Origin: Laguncularia racemosa
Taxonomy: Eukaryota > Streptophyta > Magnoliopsida > Myrtales > Combretaceae
Direction of reading: 5' to 3'
Assembly (NCBI GenBank): GCA_037954665.1
Contig: JBBMOL010000022.1
Location: 4,154,001 to 4,218,000 of the forward strand
DNA length: 64,000 bases
Shown here: positions 14,901-26,689 of the stretch, one piece after another
How the letters are laid out: the number at the start of each line of letters is the position of its first letter
Position numbering within the stretch: the first letter of the stretch is position 1
The notes under the pieces: model-generated
Databases searched by the model: none
What the model was told of the DNA's origin: nothing
What the model saw: only the letters and a program-made list of their open reading frames with translations
Made by a program: the position numbers and the translations under genes

Positions 14901-15328
14901 ACCATTGGTGAACCTCGCTCTCTCTATCTACTTAATAGATGAGTTGCACTTAGAGAGTGAAGCTTATTGAAACATCTTTCTCTCCCTCTCTCTCTCTCAC
15001 TCACTCACTTACTTGATGAAGCGGCCACACTCGAAATAAGTATAATACTCAAGGCCGACCATCGATTGCTTCTAAAAAGATCTTATGAGTTGTTAAGCCC
15101 TATTGAAAGGTCCACCCTTGAATGCTTTAAGAATCAAAACAAGAGATTGGATGAAATAAAGAATAGAAACAGAGGATTGGTAGAATGTGTAAAGAAGAAG
15201 AAGTATGGAAGTTCGAAGTTTATGTAAAAGATATTCACTTTTCTGTTAAGTCTATTATACATATATATATTTATTCATCAGCACTTGTGACTAATTAACT
15301 ATTCTATTATATAATCTAACAAGCTCAT
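11961..15328. other. Intergenic DNA upstream of the large LTR element
   Basis: AT-rich sequence with CT microsatellite patches near 14860-14885 and 14980-15003. Short ORFs at 14197-14544 (minus) and 14967-15227 (plus) have no recognisable domain. No gene is supported here. Confidence 0.45.
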
Positions 15329-15574
15329 TGTAAACACCCCATTTTTGCCCCTAATCATAAATAATGTTCAATTTACAATTTTTTTAAATTTTTTGTTCTA
15401 TTTAGGAAAATAAAATAAATAGAAAAAATATCTCAATTTTGGAAAATAATATTAGAAATAATAATAAAAAGAGTTAAATAATTTTTACAAATTTTTATAA
15501 TTTCAAAATAATATAAAATAAATAAAAAATGGCACGCTTATGTATAATATTCGTGTAAAATAAAACCAAGAATT

Positions 15575-15670
15575 AGGCTAGACCAGCTTGTCCAAGCTAT
15601 GGCCTTGTGCTTGTCAAAGCCCGGGGGGGTGGGGCTGGGCTTCATCACGAGTTCGAAATGCGGGGGAAGC
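15575..15670 (+). other. tRNA-like (Pol III A/B-box-like) module in 5' LTR
   Basis: A TAGACCAGCTTGTCC segment resembles a degenerate A box. About 60 bases downstream CACGAGTTCGAAATGC resembles a B box / T-psi-C arm. Equivalent segments lie at the same place in the 3' LTR and in the reverse-oriented solo LTR, where the match to tRNA is better. It is not a functional tRNA gene; cloverleaf stems are broken. Confidence 0.5.
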
Positions 15671-16011
15671 AATCAACATTTTGCAATTTTTCTTCATTTC
15701 CCAAGACACGTGTCAGCACCTGATTGGATAGAGAGAATGCACGCGCTGGGCACGTAATCGTCTTCAATCTCCATCCGAAATAGTCGTTAGCCGCGAGAAA
15801 ATCCAAATTCAGCCATTTTGATGTGATTTTTTGCACAAATTCACTAAATCTCTAACTGAAATAAGATAAGCATCATCTAATTAGAATCAAATCTCAACAA
15901 AATCAAATATTTACATGAATTAAGAGTAAATCAGAGATGGGTTTCAACCGCAAGTCCGATTCGTGCCTATCGGAGGAAAATTCGAGCTTATCCAACTCAA
16001 TTTCTGATGCC

Positions 16012-16019
16012 TATAAATA
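16012..16019 (+). promoter_or_regulatory. LTR TATA box
   Basis: TATAAATA followed by AGAGCT lies near the middle of the LTR, where the Pol II promoter of a plant LTR retrotransposon is expected. The same octamer is at 28624-28631 in the 3' LTR and at 58003-58010 (minus strand) in the related solo LTR, so it is conserved across copies. Confidence 0.75.
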
Positions 16020-17285
16020 GAGCTCGACGTGGGAAAGCCAAAGCACGGATCAAAAGTGAGAAAAGAGTGAAAATCAGAGATTTCGAAGCTCGCCGAAGTT
16101 CCTCCCACACCGCGACCACCAATCAAGCCAAGAACCATCACCAGGAGGCGTTTTTGAAGAAATCCACCACCACGGTTAGATTACCCACCCCCTAAAAGCT
16201 CAGAAGCCGCCTTCAAAATCCTACAAAAACCTCCAAAACGCCGCCGTCGAAAACCCTCTGACCGCCGCCCAATTCGACTCGGATTTAACCTAACCCACGA
16301 TCCACGACCCATACCCAAGTAAGTCGGTTTTTCAATTTTTTATTTTTATTTTATTTTCTTATTCTTTATTTTATTTATTTATTATTTATCTATATTTGTT
16401 TTTTATTTTATTTAGATATTTATTTCATTAGAAATTTATAATCTTGAAAATAGAAATAATAAAATAATAATAGTAGGGTTTTAATTAGTTTTTTTTAGAA
16501 TAGATATGTTTAGTTTAATATAAAAATAATAAAAATTAAATAATTAGTTAGGATAATAACATGAATTAATAATAGATCGTTTTATCACTTAGAAAAATTC
16601 TTTTTCAAAATAAATCCAAAATTGGTTTTTCTTAAATCAAAATTTCTTTTAGAAAATAAAATAATAAAGCTTAGGCTTAGATTTTTTTCCAAAATTTTGA
16701 AAATGACAATGAATTTAAACCCAAGGTGTTTTCATAAGTAAAATTAACAAACCCACTAAAGCTTTTTCTAAAAAGAAAACTACGACTTATTTGATCCTAA
16801 ATAGCGAGTATGTAGGCACCCTTACGGGACAACTCTAAAAAGAAATAAAAAATCATTTTCTAAATTATTATAATTTATTTTACATGTATCCAAAATAATA
16901 AAAAAACAGCAAAAATAGAAAGAAAAAAAAAAAGAGAATAAAAAAAAAGGGATATCAGAATATGATGTAAATTTCAAAAGGATAAAGTAGTAACTTTAGG
17001 GTTTTAATAGGGCCCCCGAGTCAAGAATCTCTGGTTTTACTTTCTTCTTTTTTCATTTACAAAAAATAAAAAGAGGAGATTTCATCGACTAGTTGTCCAA
17101 ATTAGAATTAATCCGCTCAATTAGTTCTAATTCAATAATTTTTCCCAACCTCAGTTGGGTAACGACTCCAAATAAAATAAAATTCCTAGTTCAAGTCGAA
17201 GATTTATATTATATGAGGATAGGGTCCAATATAAATCGGATTAGGAATATAAATGAAAACAAATCAAAAATTAGACTCGACAGGA

Positions 17286-17303
17286 TGGCAACTCCATTAG
17301 AGA
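17286..17303 (+). other. Primer-binding site, Arg-tRNA type
   Basis: TGGCAACTCCATTAGAGA begins 3 bases after the LTR end. It resembles the PBS consensus TGGCGACTCCACTGGGGA, complementary to a plant tRNA-Arg 3' end and used by Ogre-like elements, with about four mismatches from decay. The tRNA assignment is from memory. Confidence 0.7.
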
Positions 17304-17808
17304 CAATGAGTAGGCTAGCCACCTAAACGTTCTGATATCACCTTTTTCAGTTGTCTTTTAATCGTTATACTATGAGATATCACTAATACTAACCTTTCAG
17401 TGATCTAATGAAGTTTACAGTTTATTTATTTTTACTACTGTTGAGCTTGCATGCATGTATATTGTGTGATTAGGTACGGTCAGACCCAAGCCATCCTAAG
17501 ACCCTAGAACCAGGGGGCATTGTGTAGGTTTCGGGCAAAGTGATATGATCACCGTTCAAGGCTGATAAGGCTACCCCACCCAATGCTTCGATATAGCTTG
17601 AGATCCATTTCTTCAAGAATATGGGAGGCCATAGAGTTTGGGGACCTATTAAAACCCACATATCTACATACATAAAGTCATGGACTGACAATTAATTAAT
17701 GGTATAATTCCTTTGTTCTTTTTTGGAGTTTAGATACATTTACTTGTAACAACATCATTTGTACTTTGTAAAAATTTTGTGTATAATTAGACATTTCTAT
17801 TGTAATAG

Positions 17809-19260
17809 ATGGCCAGTCCCACAATCGACCGTCTCTTCTACAAGGAAATCCAAGTTTGCAAACCTTTAGACCCAAAATTGGTATTGGACCACTGGTTCAC
17901 TTTGTATGACCCTGGGGAACAGGCCTTCATCTAAGAAAAGATAAGGCCCATTCTGTCACTAATGAAGATGGAAATGAACCTACCTTTGGTTCGAGTTATC
18001 TTACACCTCTAGGAAATTAAGCCCGCAACTTTCTTTATTAGGCTGCATGAGATTACACCAACCCTGAAAGAATATACCCAACTTCTGTAGGCCCCATCAC
18101 TTATCAACGGGATATATATGCCAGATCTCGAGGCTGCGCCGGCTGGTATTTTCAATAAATTGCTGGGTATTCGCAGGACAGCGATCAATCAGGCTCTGGC
18201 AAACTGCAACACATACTGCCTCCGAATGGACAAATTAGAAGCCTGGTTCATAGCTCAAAATGATGATGGGAATAGAAGAGATATACTATGCGGAGATCCT
18301 AAGAGCTACAAACAAAGAAGGGTGTACGCTTTCATCCTAATAGCATTTGCAACCATACTCTTCCCTATCGGGATCTTTCATATCCATTACAAAATCATAG
18401 AGTTGGTGACCCAATTTCTAGAAGGAAAATCTTATATCCCGACCCTACTAGCTGAACAGATCTGAAACCTGAATTTCCTCAAAAAGAAGGGTCATGGAAT
18501 TCTCTGCTCGAATATTAACCTCATCCTAATATGGTTCATAAGCCACCTCAAATGTTTCGGGTTGAACATGGTCTAGAAATCCCTAGCTCGACAAGTAGAT
18601 GTCGTGGACTCCAGTATAGAAAGGATAAAGTTACCCAACGATCTCACCAACCACATTTGGGTAAAAGTACTCAAGGGCTTCAGTGCTAATGACATCCTCT
18701 GGACTGCTAGATGGAGTTGCTGCAACAAGGTCATCCTAACTAGTAGAAACTTTCAAGCTGTTCCTTTAATTGGTATCAATGGGTGCATAGGTTGTCATCC
18801 AAACTCGGTGGCCCATCAATATGGTACCATCCAAGATATAGTCTATAGGCCGTCGTTGGAGGAAATTACATTCGAATACTAGGATCCAAGTCTGCTAGTG
18901 GTTGAGAAGATTACTAAACTGGCAGAGGTCAAAGCCTGGATTGAGAGCCCCAACATAGACCTCAGAGACCTGGATGGGAAAGTAGGCAAACATCAAGCCA
19001 CCAGAGATTTCGTGATCCACCAACTATATCAGACAGGAGAAAGGGCGTACCGAGTCCCGAATGTCACTCAACCTGCGACAGACAAAGTAGGTCCAGAACT
19101 AAAAACTTACATAGAACAAGTTAGGGCCTGGATGGAAGTATACTTTGAAGCTACAGACTACAAAAAGGATGTTTGGAAAGGCAGGTTTAAGGAGTCTGAC
19201 CAAAGGAACAAAGTTTTGGAAGCTCAGCTGAAAAGACCCAAGCTAGAGTCAAAGAACTAG
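17809..19260 (+). pseudogene. Retroelement ORF1 upstream of gag, with in-frame stops
   Basis: A single reading frame of 484 codons starts ATG-GCC-AGT and stays in register to a stop at 19258-19260, broken only by in-frame stop codons. Segments such as 'LHEITPTLKEYTQLL' and 'GIFNKLLGIRRTAI' resemble the ORF1 proteins that precede gag in Ogre/Tat elements (DUF7745-like, plant-mobile-domain-like), whose function is unknown to me. The C-terminal part is charged and probably helical ('WKGRFKESDQRNKVLEAQL'), suggesting a coiled coil. It lies 0.5 kb after the PBS and 0.3 kb before gag. Because the frame survives, its decay is mainly by point mutation. Family membership is inferred from position and remembered motifs. 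Confidence 0.6.
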
Positions 19261-19568
19261 AAGCCGTCATCAGTGGGAACCAGTGCCTACGCAGCCAAAG
19301 AAGAAGAAGACTAGGAACTAAATTAGCATTGTACTTTTTCTTTTTCATGTATCGAACTCTAAGATCTGATATTAATAAAAATAAAGTTTTAGTATTATAT
19401 CGTTAATCAATTGTTGGCCCCTTTTTTCTTCCAAGCATCTATGTGATACATGCATCATATTTACGTACATACATTAAAAATAAAAAAATGTGAACTTAGG
19501 TGTCAAAAATAACTCCCAAACAATCGAACCCTCTAAGGAGCCCAATCCACATCCGCTCTAAGACCAAA

Positions 19569-20945
19569 ATGGTAAATAGTGGCAACAATAGTGACTATCA
19601 CAACAACATCAATGCTGATACCGCCTTGGACCCAAGGATCGTATCCCTAGAACAAACAGTCCAACAACCGGCTACATAAGCCTACCTCCTGACTGAGAGT
19701 ATTGGCCTCCTTCGTAATACCCAACCAACTCAAGAAGAACATTCAAGAGCCAAAAAAGGAAAGGTAGTAGAGGGTCAACCTCTAGAGTATGAGGAAATTA
19801 ACTCCCACCTCAACCCAACATTCGAGTATGAACCAAGAGTTAGCCTTGGTCCAACCTCGGATGATATCAAAAGGGAAATGGAAGATAGGCAAAAGGAGAT
19901 GGAGAGAAAGCTTTTCCAACAACTGGCTGACAAGATGAAGACACTAGAAGGGCCTAACAACTTTGAATAGGTAGGAATCACCAACCAACCAGTATATGGG
20001 GAAGAAGTTTATCCAGAGAAGTTCAAGACCCCATAATTCAAAAAATATGACAGCACTGGATGCCCCAAGATGCATACAAGGTTATATGTGTGGAAGATGA
20101 GCACATATGCCCAATATGACCAACTCATGATCCAGACCTTCCAAGATGGCCTCACAAGCCCTACCCTTGTCTACTTTGCATACTTAGACTTCAGCCAATT
20201 CAACACCTGGGAAAAGCTTGCCCAAGCATTCTACGACCAATATAAATTCAATATCGAAGTTACCCCTTCGGTAATGGATTTAGGAAGCATCCGAAAGAAA
20301 CACACTGAATCCTTTAAGGATTATGCCCAGCGTTGGAAAGCTCAAGCCGCCAGGGTAACAACCCCAATCTCTAAAAAAGTGTTAACATTCATCTTCTTCA
20401 ACACTCTGGAGAAGACTTACTTTTCACATCTAATAGACCAAACGTCATCCAGTTTCGTAGAGGTGGTGGCAACAGGATGCCAAATCAAGAATACCATTAC
20501 ATCAGGGAGGATTGCATCATCTCAAAGGCCCGTGGGAGGTAATAAAGCCAAGGAATCCACCATCAGCACGGTTAATTCCGGCAGAGTTGATAGGGTTGGG
20601 TCCCGTGTAACATTTCAGACCACGAATGCCCCAATCCAGTAATCACCAATGAATCACACCCAAACTACTAGGGTCACGAGACAATTCACTCCAATACCGA
20701 TCCTGCTCAGTCAAGTATTTGCGCGGTTATGAGTAGATAATTTAATCAGCTTTGAGATTCTCAGCGATCAATACAAGCCAAGAAATTTTGATCCCAAGCC
20801 TCAAATGCGATTACCACATGGGACAAGAGGGGCATTCCACAGAAAGATGCTGGAGGCTCCGAAACAAAATACAATACTTAATTGACGCCGGGGATAGTGC
20901 AGCTAGACTTTGTCAACACACCAATGCACAATGTCAATACTAACC
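19569..20945 (+). pseudogene. gag: gag (capsid plus zinc knuckle), broken
   Basis: Starts at ATG 19569. An N-terminal region with a charged helical stretch ('DDIKREMEDRQKEMERKL') leads to the capsid domain from about 20040. There 'YDSTGCPKMHTRLYVWKM' and 'ESFKDYAQRWKAQAARV' match the conserved retrotransposon gag motifs. At about 20800-20880 a Cys/His knuckle-like segment ('CDYHMGQEGHSTERCW') follows in another frame, so at least one indel separates the two parts. In-frame stops occur at the 'PAT*AY', 'NNFE*V' and 'KTP*FKK' positions. The product would package element RNA in cytoplasmic virus-like particles. As it stands no full Gag can be made. Confidence 0.82.
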
Positions 20946-21119
20946 CGCTGCCCAACCATAAGCCTACCGTCAATGTGATTACATCCGAAGAGCCGAACTC
21001 CAAATCAAAAAAGTCCCTAAAACAGGAGAAAATAACAATGCAGCAAGAAAGTCGATCGCGCCCAATCTTAGAAAAAAAAAAAAAACCCAAATCACATATC
21101 AAGAAGAGGTAGTTAGCCG

Positions 21120-22583
21120 GAGACCCAACAGTTGATACCCTAGGTAAATCACATAGGAGGTTTGAGTATCTAGTGAATTACTCTTTTACCCCAACCAAGT
21201 ATGGACCACCTAATGGATGGGGGCCCAAATTTAAGGAAGAAGATAACCCACCAAAGGAAAAAGAGGATTCTATAAGCATGATCAAATCAAAGCCCAAGCT
21301 GATAGTCATAAAGTGCTACGAATGACAAGTTACCGAGGTACAAATCCTAAAGAAAAGATATGTCCCAATACCCTTAAAAAGGTATAAGGCGGCACCATTC
21401 GACTATCGAGCCCTCAAACAAGAAAGACCCCCCATCGTAGGAGGAATCACCCGCTCTGGGAGAATTTATAACCCTAAGTACAAGATCTCAACAGAAGAGC
21501 CTAACACCGCAGTAGAAAAAGAGGAAGAAGAGGGACTCCCTACATTCACGAAAATGATCAAGGCAAGCGAATACAAAATCATGAAATAACTTAACAAGGT
21601 TCCAACCCAGATATCACTTATGGGCCTTCTTACAACATCTAAGCCTCACAGAGAAGCACTCTTCAAAGTACTCCAACAAATCGAGGTACCAGAAGGCATC
21701 GCAACAAAGAAATTGAGCCATGTGGCAAATTCAATCTTCCCCATTGATCAAATATCTTTCTCCTTCGAAGAGCTAAGAGAAGATGGAGACCAACACACAA
21801 AACCACTATTTATAGTGGTGAAATGCAACGACACAATTGTCTCTAGAGTGCTCATAGACAACGGATCTTCTCTCAACGTATGCCCTTTCGCCACCTTTAA
21901 CCTGCTGGGGATCGATGCAAGCAATATCAAGCTGAGCTCGACAGTGGTTAAGGCCTTCGATGGGTCCAAGAGAGAGATAGTGGGGGAAATCAGCTTGTCA
22001 ATGGAGATTGGTCTGCAGATGTTCCACATATACTTCCAAGTCCTCGACATCCCAAGATCTTTTAACCTACTATTGGGGAGGTCATGGATACATATCGCCG
22101 AAGCCATATACTCTAGTCTACATCAGAAGGTCAAGTTCATAGCAAATGGACAGATCATCACCATATTGGGAGAGCAGGACTATGCTATCTATAAAGAAAC
22201 CGCTATACCCTACATCAGGGAAGACGGTTCTGAAGACTTTGGGCTCTAAATATTCAACTAAGTAAATATGATAACAAGCAAGAAGGGCCAGCAATTCAAG
22301 GAAGGACAGCAAGGGACATTTAAGCTAGGGTACGTTCCTATACCCTAAGAAGAGGCACAAGCAAGAGGTATCAGAGGCAGAAGGAAAGAGAAGCTAAGCG
22401 ATACCCAGATGCATTTTCCACCCCTCCAACAATCATTCATGCGAGCAACTACTGTTCAAGAGCCAAGGATAAGCAAAACCAACGTCAGCAATGAAGGCTC
22501 AGCCTCTCGCACGTTTAATCAGTATCCAACTCTTAACAATTGGTTCTGTTATCCTGTTGATAGCATTAAGTCAACTCAAGGAT
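21120..22583 (+). pseudogene. Aspartic protease region of pol
   Basis: The best-preserved part is an open stretch at 21620-22249. It contains the retroviral-type aspartic protease active site as 'LIDNGSSLNV' (codons around 21854-21880), where most retroelements have D-T/S-G and Tat elements commonly D-N/T-G-S-S. The second motif 'LLLGRSWIH' near 22065-22095 is the usual flap-end/core motif of plant gypsy proteases. Upstream, 'LTRSGRIY'-like text at about 21447-21470 ('GGITRSGRIYNPKY') is typical of the linker between gag and PR in this group. The frame continues past stops at 22247 and about 22348 and closes at about 22583. The protease would process Gag-Pol. It is inactive as a gene because of the stops. 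Confidence 0.8.
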
Positions 22584-22733
22584 AGGGAACAATTATTAAA
22601 TAGATTTCCATTGTGATTATTATTCTTCAAATTCAATAAAGTGTAGCTTATTTCTTTTGCTTATACATATATGTTCTCACTTCACTTTACCCACAAATTC
22701 CCTACTATCGAACGTCAGAGACATTTCGCATAG
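22584..22733 (+). other. Possible intron between protease and RT
   Basis: The protease frame (frame 2) closes at about 22583. The RT frame (frame 3) opens immediately after a TAG at 22731-22733. The interval is T-rich with no open frame, as an intron would be, and ends CATTTCGCATAG. Ogre elements are known to carry a spliced intron between protease and RT. I could not identify a convincing donor. Confidence 0.35.
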
Positions 22734-24300
22734 GTAAGTAATGAAAACATCGACATCATTTCCGACAGTGTTAAGTTAGTCGTTGGAAGCGATGTCTTTA
22801 ACCATGAAATAATACAAGAAAATTAGCAAAAACATGAACAAAGTTAAATCTCAATTGATGAGCCGGTGAAGATAGTAAATCTAAAAAGCATCGAAGAACC
22901 CAAAAACCTCAAGATTGGGGCCAATTTAAATGATGAGCAAAAGCATGAGATAACCGAACTGTTGACTGAATATGTAGATGTATTCGCCTGGTCATATAGT
23001 AACATGTCAGGGCTCAACCAGTCAATAGTAGTTCACAAACTTCCCATGAGAGAAAACGTCAAACTTAAAAAACAAAAGTTAAGAAGGTTTAGGCCTGACT
23101 TCTTACTCAGGATCAAAGAGAAAGTCAAAAAACTACTAGAAGTGGGATTTATTGAGGTGTCAGACTACCCCGAATGGGTAGCAAATATAGTCTCCATTCT
23201 AAAGAAGAATGGGAAAGTACGAGCGTGCGTAGACTTTTGAGACTTAAATCAAGCTACACCAAAAGGCAATTTCCCTCTACCCTACATTGACGTCCCAGTA
23301 GATAATACCGTAGGGAATCATCTCTTCTCATTTATGGACGGTTTCTCAGGATATAATCAGATAAAAATGGTTGAAGAAGATAAAACTAAAACAACCTTTA
23401 TCACAACACGGGGAACTTTCTATTATAAAGTTATGCCACTCGGTTTGAAAAATGCTAGGACAACATATCAGAGAGCCATAATCGCAATATTTCATGACAT
23501 GATGCATCGAGAAGTTGAAGTATGCATTGATGATATGATAGCCAAGTCTAAGGGAGAAGAAAGCCATGTGGTTATCCTAAAGAAATTGTTCAAGCGGTTG
23601 AGAAAGTTTCAACTCAAGTTAAATCCTAAAAAGTATACTTTTGGGGTCACAACAGGCAAGCTATTAGGGTTTGTTATAAGCCGAGAAGGTATTAAAATCG
23701 ACCTCGACAAGGTAAAGGTCATACTGGAACTATCCTCTCCATACACTATCAATGAGGTGAGAGGCCTGCTAGGAAGATTAAATTACATAGCCGGTTTCAT
23801 CTCACAGCTCACAGACAAATGTCGCCTACTATTCTGTCTGCTAAAAAAGAATGTCACGGTAGAATGGGATGATGAATGCAAAGAAGCATTTAGAACGATC
23901 AAAGACTATCTCACAAATCCCCCAATTTTCATAGTTCCAAAATAAGGAAAGCCCTTATTCTTGTACCTCACGATACTCCCTGAATTCATGGGGTGCATAT
24001 TAGGACAGAAAGATGAAGAAGGAAGGGAATGTTCCATATACTATCTAAGTAAGAAGTTCACAGACGGAGAACAGAAGTACTCTGAAATAGAAAGAACTTT
24101 CTACGCTTTGATTTAGGTCATGCACCGGTTAAGGCAATACACCCTTTACTATCTCATTGAATTGTTAACAAGACATGATCCTTTAAAATACTTGGCAGAG
24201 AAGCCTGTTTTGTTTGGGAAAACCTCCAAATGGCAAATGCTCTTATCATAATTCGATATTACATATATAAATCAAAATTTGATAAAGGGCAATCTTTAGC
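22734..24300 (+). pseudogene. Reverse transcriptase and linked RNase H of pol
   Basis: From 22866 the sequence reads 'TEYVDVFAWSYSNMSGL', then 'KLRRFRPDFL', 'GFIEVSDYPEWVANIV' and 'VRACVDF', all standard Ty3/gypsy RT landmarks. The frame stops at TGA (about 23238), where the family has Arg, then continues with 'DLNQATPKGNFPLP'. The catalytic box at about 23521-23540 reads 'CIDDM' in place of the usual Y-V/I-D-D-M; both aspartates are kept, the aromatic residue is lost. A connection/RNase H region follows (about 23945-24250, 'IYYLSKKFTDGEQKYS') with TAG where the family has Trp. A frameshift near 24225 moves the reading into frame 2. The enzyme would copy element RNA to cDNA; this copy is dead. 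Confidence 0.9.
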
Positions 24301-24811
24301 TGATCAATTGGCAGAACACCCAATTGAGGGAGATCCCCAAGAATCACAAGCCCAGTTCCCTTATGAGAATATATTAACAGCAGAGGGCGAACCAACAAAA
24401 GACTACGAGACAGAACAAAGCCTTAAATGGAATATGTTCTTTGATGGAGCTGCCAACATATTCGGTTGTGGGATCGAGGCAATGCTAATATCACCAAAAG
24501 GAACACAATTCCCCTCAGCAACGAGACTCACATTTCCATATACTAATAATATCGCGGAATATGAGGCGTGCATCTTTGGCCTCAAAATGGCTTGCCACAT
24601 GGAAATCAATGAATTAGAAGTATACAGAGATTCTTCACTCATCATATTACAAACATGCGGAGAATACAAAACTAAAGACCCCAAATTGGTACCATATCAT
24701 CAACATTTGACAAAGCTAATCAACAAGTTCAAAGCAATCACATTCACATACATCCCAAAGACTCAAAATCAGTTTGTAGATGCCCTCGCCACGTTAGCCT
24801 CTATGATGTAG
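24230..24811 (+). pseudogene. Second, archaeal-type RNase H domain of pol
   Basis: An open stretch in frame 2 with the four acidic residues expected of an active RNase H fold: D in 'MFFDGAAN', E in 'AEYEACIFGL', D in 'VYRDSSLI' and D in 'FVDALATLAS'. Tat-lineage elements are known for acquiring this additional RNase H after the RT-linked one degenerated. It supports the lineage call. It is preceded by linker text 'SLADQLAEHP' typical of gypsy pol. This is the most intact domain of the element. It is a domain of a broken polyprotein, not an independent gene. Confidence 0.85.
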
Positions 24812-24859
24812 ATAACAGGGGGAGCTGAAGTCCAACCACTGAAAATAGAAATTGAAAAT

Positions 24860-26195
24860 CGGCATGCCTACTGTTTGATAATTGAGAAAGCACAAGATGA
24901 TAAGTCTTGGTATTACGATATCAAAACTTTTCTCCAAGAAAGCAAATACCCTAAAATGGCTAGCAAAAATGACCAAAGAATACTCAGAAGGTTAGCTAGT
25001 CATTTCTCACTAAATGGGCTTGTGCTTTATAGAAGATCACCTGACACCACATTGCTAAGATGCATAGATAAAAAAGAGGCAAGTGAATTGATGAAAGAAC
25101 TGTATGAAGGAGTATGTGGACTTCACATGAACGGTTACATGCTGGCCCACAAAATCATGAGAATGGGTTATTATTGGTTATCAATGGAATCAGATTGCAT
25201 CAAATATGTCAAGCACTGTCACTTATGTCAAGTTTATGCAAACCAAATAAATGCACCACCTAAAGTGCTTCATTCATTGTCTACACCATGGCCATTCTCC
25301 ATGTGGGGAATCGACATCATTGGGCTAATCACTCCAAAAGCATCCAATTATCACAGATTCATTCTAGTAGCCATTGATTACTTCACTAAGTAGGTAGAAG
25401 CTTCATCATACGCCAGTGTCACAAAAGGGGTAATGGTCCGATTCCTGAAGAGGGACATAATAGCCCGATATGGAGTTCTCGAATCAATTATCACCGATAA
25501 CGGCACTAACCTCAACAACAAGTTAATGACAGATTTGTGTCAATACTTCCATATAAACCATAGAAATTCGACTCCCTACCGTCCTCAAATGAATGAGGCA
25601 ATGGAAGCAGCCAACAAGAACATCAAGAGAATTATTGAGAAAATGACAATCACTTACAAAGACTGGCACGAGATGCTACCATTCACCCTCATAGCTTATA
25701 GAACCTCAATTCGAACATCTACTGGAGTTACCCCATATTCTCTAGTATATGGCACTGAGGTAGTTCTACCAATTGAAGTCAAAATACCATCCTTTAAGAT
25801 CCTATCAGAAGCGTAGTTAGATGAGTCAGACTAGGTAAAGAAGAGGCTTGATAAGTTGAATTTGATCGACGAAAAAAGACTTGATGTGTTATGTCACAGG
25901 CAATGCTACCAATAAAGAATGGCCCAAGCATTCAACAAAAAAATGAGACATCGATGTTTTAAAGAAAGAGATCTGGTGCTAAAGAAAGTTCTCCTAAATG
26001 CTCAAGATTCAAGAGGGAAGTTTACCCCAAACTATAAGGGTCCATATGTTGTAAAAAAGGTGTTGTTAGGAGGAGCTTTAATATTAACTCAAATGGATGA
26101 TCTAGAATTGAGAGGCCTCATTAATATGGATGCTGTTAAGATGTACTATCCTCAAGCAAGAAAATTGAAATTTTGCCAAGGTTCACAAATGCCAA
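24860..26195 (+). pseudogene. Integrase domain of pol
   Basis: Frame 2 carries the zinc-binding HHCC region (histidine in 'GVCGLHMNGYMLAHK', then 'YVKHCHLCQ'). The catalytic core follows: D in 'MWGIDIIG', D in 'SIITDNGTN' and E in 'MEAANKNIKR', i.e. D-D-E retained. The C-terminal part 'KGPYVVKKVLLGGAL' resembles the gypsy GPY/F module; no chromodomain follows, as expected for Tat rather than chromoviruses. Stops lie at about 25391 (TAG where the family has Trp), 25814, 25832 and 25915 (TAA where the family has Gln). Would insert cDNA into the genome; nonfunctional here. Confidence 0.9.
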
Positions 26196-26689
26196 TACTC
26201 AGTATAAATTTCGTTGAGTTTAGCTTTCATTCCTTCTACAAGCAAAGTTAATATCTCTGCATGGTCGATTACTTTGCCCAATTCCCATTAAACAAACTTT
26301 CATAAACACACACTACTCATTGCCTCACCATGAATAATGAATATTGAAGTGATGATAAATCTCAATAAATTTTGTGATGTAATTCTACCTATTTTTTTAG
26401 CATTAAACTTAGTGCATTAATAGGATAACACTAAAATCACAAAAGTCATGCTCACAAGAAAGAAAGTACATTAAGGCCCTCAGCCTTGCTTTGAAGCAAG
26501 AGTAAGCAAAAAAAGGACCAAACCAGCACAAAGGTTCGTTTGTTTGGTTGCTATTCGCGATAAACCAGTAAGCATTTTGGAGTAAATAACCATCATTCAT
26601 CATGAATCACATATTCTAAGATAAGCAGTCTAAAAGACATCTCTTACCAATCATTTAACTAGTTCGTTAGAAGCGTTTTCAGAAGTATT

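Larger units (their letters stand above)
15329..17282 (+). repeat. 5' LTR of the Tat/Ogre-like element
   Basis: A 1954-bp LTR matching 27941-31408 once the nested insertion is removed. It starts TGTAAACACC and ends ACTCGACA, immediately before the primer-binding site. It holds a tRNA-like module (15575-15670), a TATA box (16012-16019) and long A/T-rich runs. Substitutions relative to the 3' LTR are frequent, so insertion is not recent. Short ORFs within it are not genes. Confidence 0.92.

Noticed and set aside
15575..15670. A possible functional tRNA gene
   Set aside because: A and B boxes are degenerate, stems do not pair through, and the segment is repeated as part of LTRs; kept only as a tRNA-like module.
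21748..22107. 119-codon minus-strand ORF
   Set aside because: Antisense shadow of the protease region of the retroelement.
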